NCBI GenBank assembly: GCA_947478655.1
Contig: CANJWU010000062.1
Coordinates: 1 to 6,916 of the forward strand
Length of the DNA stretch: 6,916 nucleotides
Source of the DNA: Sphingobacteriales bacterium
GTDB taxonomy: Bacteria; Bacteroidota; Bacteroidia; Sphingobacteriales; Sphingobacteriaceae
Reading direction: 5' to 3'
Part shown: positions 6,498 through 6,916 of the stretch, piece by piece
Layout: each line of letters begins with the position of its first letter
Numbering within the stretch: position 1 is the stretch's first letter
The notes under the pieces: model-generated
What the model was told of the DNA's origin: nothing
The model's database searches: none
What the model saw: the letters and a program-made list of their open reading frames with translations, nothing else
Program-made: the position numbers and the translations under genes

Positions 6498-6916
6498 ATG
6501 GAGCAATTAGCGGATAGACTTAATCTATTTTCCGAATCACAAACTTTAAAAGTGGCTAAATTAAGCCGCGAATTAAAAGCACAGGGAAAAGATATCATTA
6601 GTCTTAGTTTAGGTGAACCCGATTTTCCGACACCAGATCATATTAAAATTGCAGCAAAAAAAGCAATAGACGATAATTTCTCTTACTATACTCCAGTAGT
6701 TGGTTACCTCGATTTAAGAGAAGCTATTTGCAGAAAATTTAAAAGAGAAAACAACTTAAATTTTAGCCCCGAACAGATTGTAGTTTCGACCGGTGCAAAA
6801 CAAAGCATTGCCAATGCAGTGCTTTCTATTGTCAATCCTGGCGATGAAGTAATCATACCTGCCCCTTATTGGGTGTCTTATTCAGAAATGATAAAACTAG
6901 CCGAGGGTGTTCCAGT
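6498..6916 (+). CDS. Class I PLP-dependent aminotransferase, aspartate aminotransferase type (N-terminal part; 3' end outside window)
   Basis: The frame opens with ATG at 6498 and stays open to the window edge: 139 full codons plus two bases. The sequence closely follows the N-terminal half of subgroup Ib aspartate aminotransferases (Thermus AspAT type), which interconvert aspartate plus 2-oxoglutarate and oxaloacetate plus glutamate. Visible blocks are SLSLGEPDFPTP (35-46, substrate-binding loop), YYTPVVGYLDLREAI (63-77), the cofactor-phosphate loop STGAKQSIANA (97-107), NPGDEVI (113-119) and PAPYWVSY (121-128), whose W125 stacks on the cofactor ring in this family. The catalytic Schiff-base lysine lies beyond the window. 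The start is supported by the family's usual N-terminus, in which a short leader (LADRLNLFSESQTLKV) precedes the SRELKAQGKDII helix. Related specificities (prephenate, aromatic or alanine aminotransferase) cannot be excluded without the C-terminal half. Confidence 0.93.
   Translation, partial: MEQLADRLNLFSESQTLKVAKLSRELKAQGKDIISLSLGEPDFPTPDHIKIAAKKAIDDNFSYYTPVVGYLDLREAICRKFKRENNLNFSPEQIVVSTGAKQSIANAVLSIVNPGDEVIIPAPYWVSYSEMIKLAEGVP

Noticed and set aside
1..6916. A hidden defence system, mobile element, CRISPR array or RNA gene
   Set aside because: All six coding regions belong to recognisable envelope, transport, competence or metabolic families, gaps between genes are under 40 bp, and no repeat arrays, transposase motifs or tRNA-like stretches were seen.

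Overview
This window is about 6.9 kb of AT-rich chromosomal DNA. It looks like a Bacteroidota genome, most probably of the Chitinophagaceae/Sphingobacteriia type. The evidence is the strong A+T bias in every gene, start codons without recognisable Shine-Dalgarno sequences, a PF13568-type outer-membrane barrel, a ComEC without a C-terminal nuclease domain, and a barrel protein resembling the Bacteroidota helix-hairpin-helix/ComEA-like outer-membrane family. The family-level placement is inference.

Layout, left to right. Positions 1-951 hold the C-terminal part of a large outer-membrane beta-barrel protein whose beginning lies outside the window. Its stop overlaps the start of comEC (948-2948, inner-membrane DNA-uptake channel) as ATGA, so the two are almost certainly co-translated. 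After a 37-bp gap with a single G/C base comes an LTA-synthase-like membrane sulfatase-fold enzyme (2986-4848, alkaline phosphatase superfamily). It runs tail to tail, with a 4-bp overlap, into a cation diffusion facilitator transporter on the minus strand (4845 to 5831, or to 5876 with a GTG start). Diverging from that transporter is a small secreted outer-membrane barrel protein (5868-6458). The window ends in the first 139 codons of a class I PLP-dependent aspartate-type aminotransferase (6498-6916, cut by the edge).

The most coherent functional unit is the first pair: a candidate outer-membrane DNA receptor or conduit translationally coupled to the inner-membrane DNA channel ComEC. The remaining genes look like ordinary envelope, metal-homeostasis and amino-acid housekeeping genes with no obvious common pathway. 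I see no RNA genes, mobile elements, CRISPR arrays or defence genes, and no non-coding stretch longer than about 40 bp. The points worth a second look are the barrel-ComEC coupling, the missing nuclease domain of ComEC, the altered substrate pocket of the LtaS-like enzyme, and two features of the metal transporter (a cysteine-rich tail and a D-x3-N metal site).
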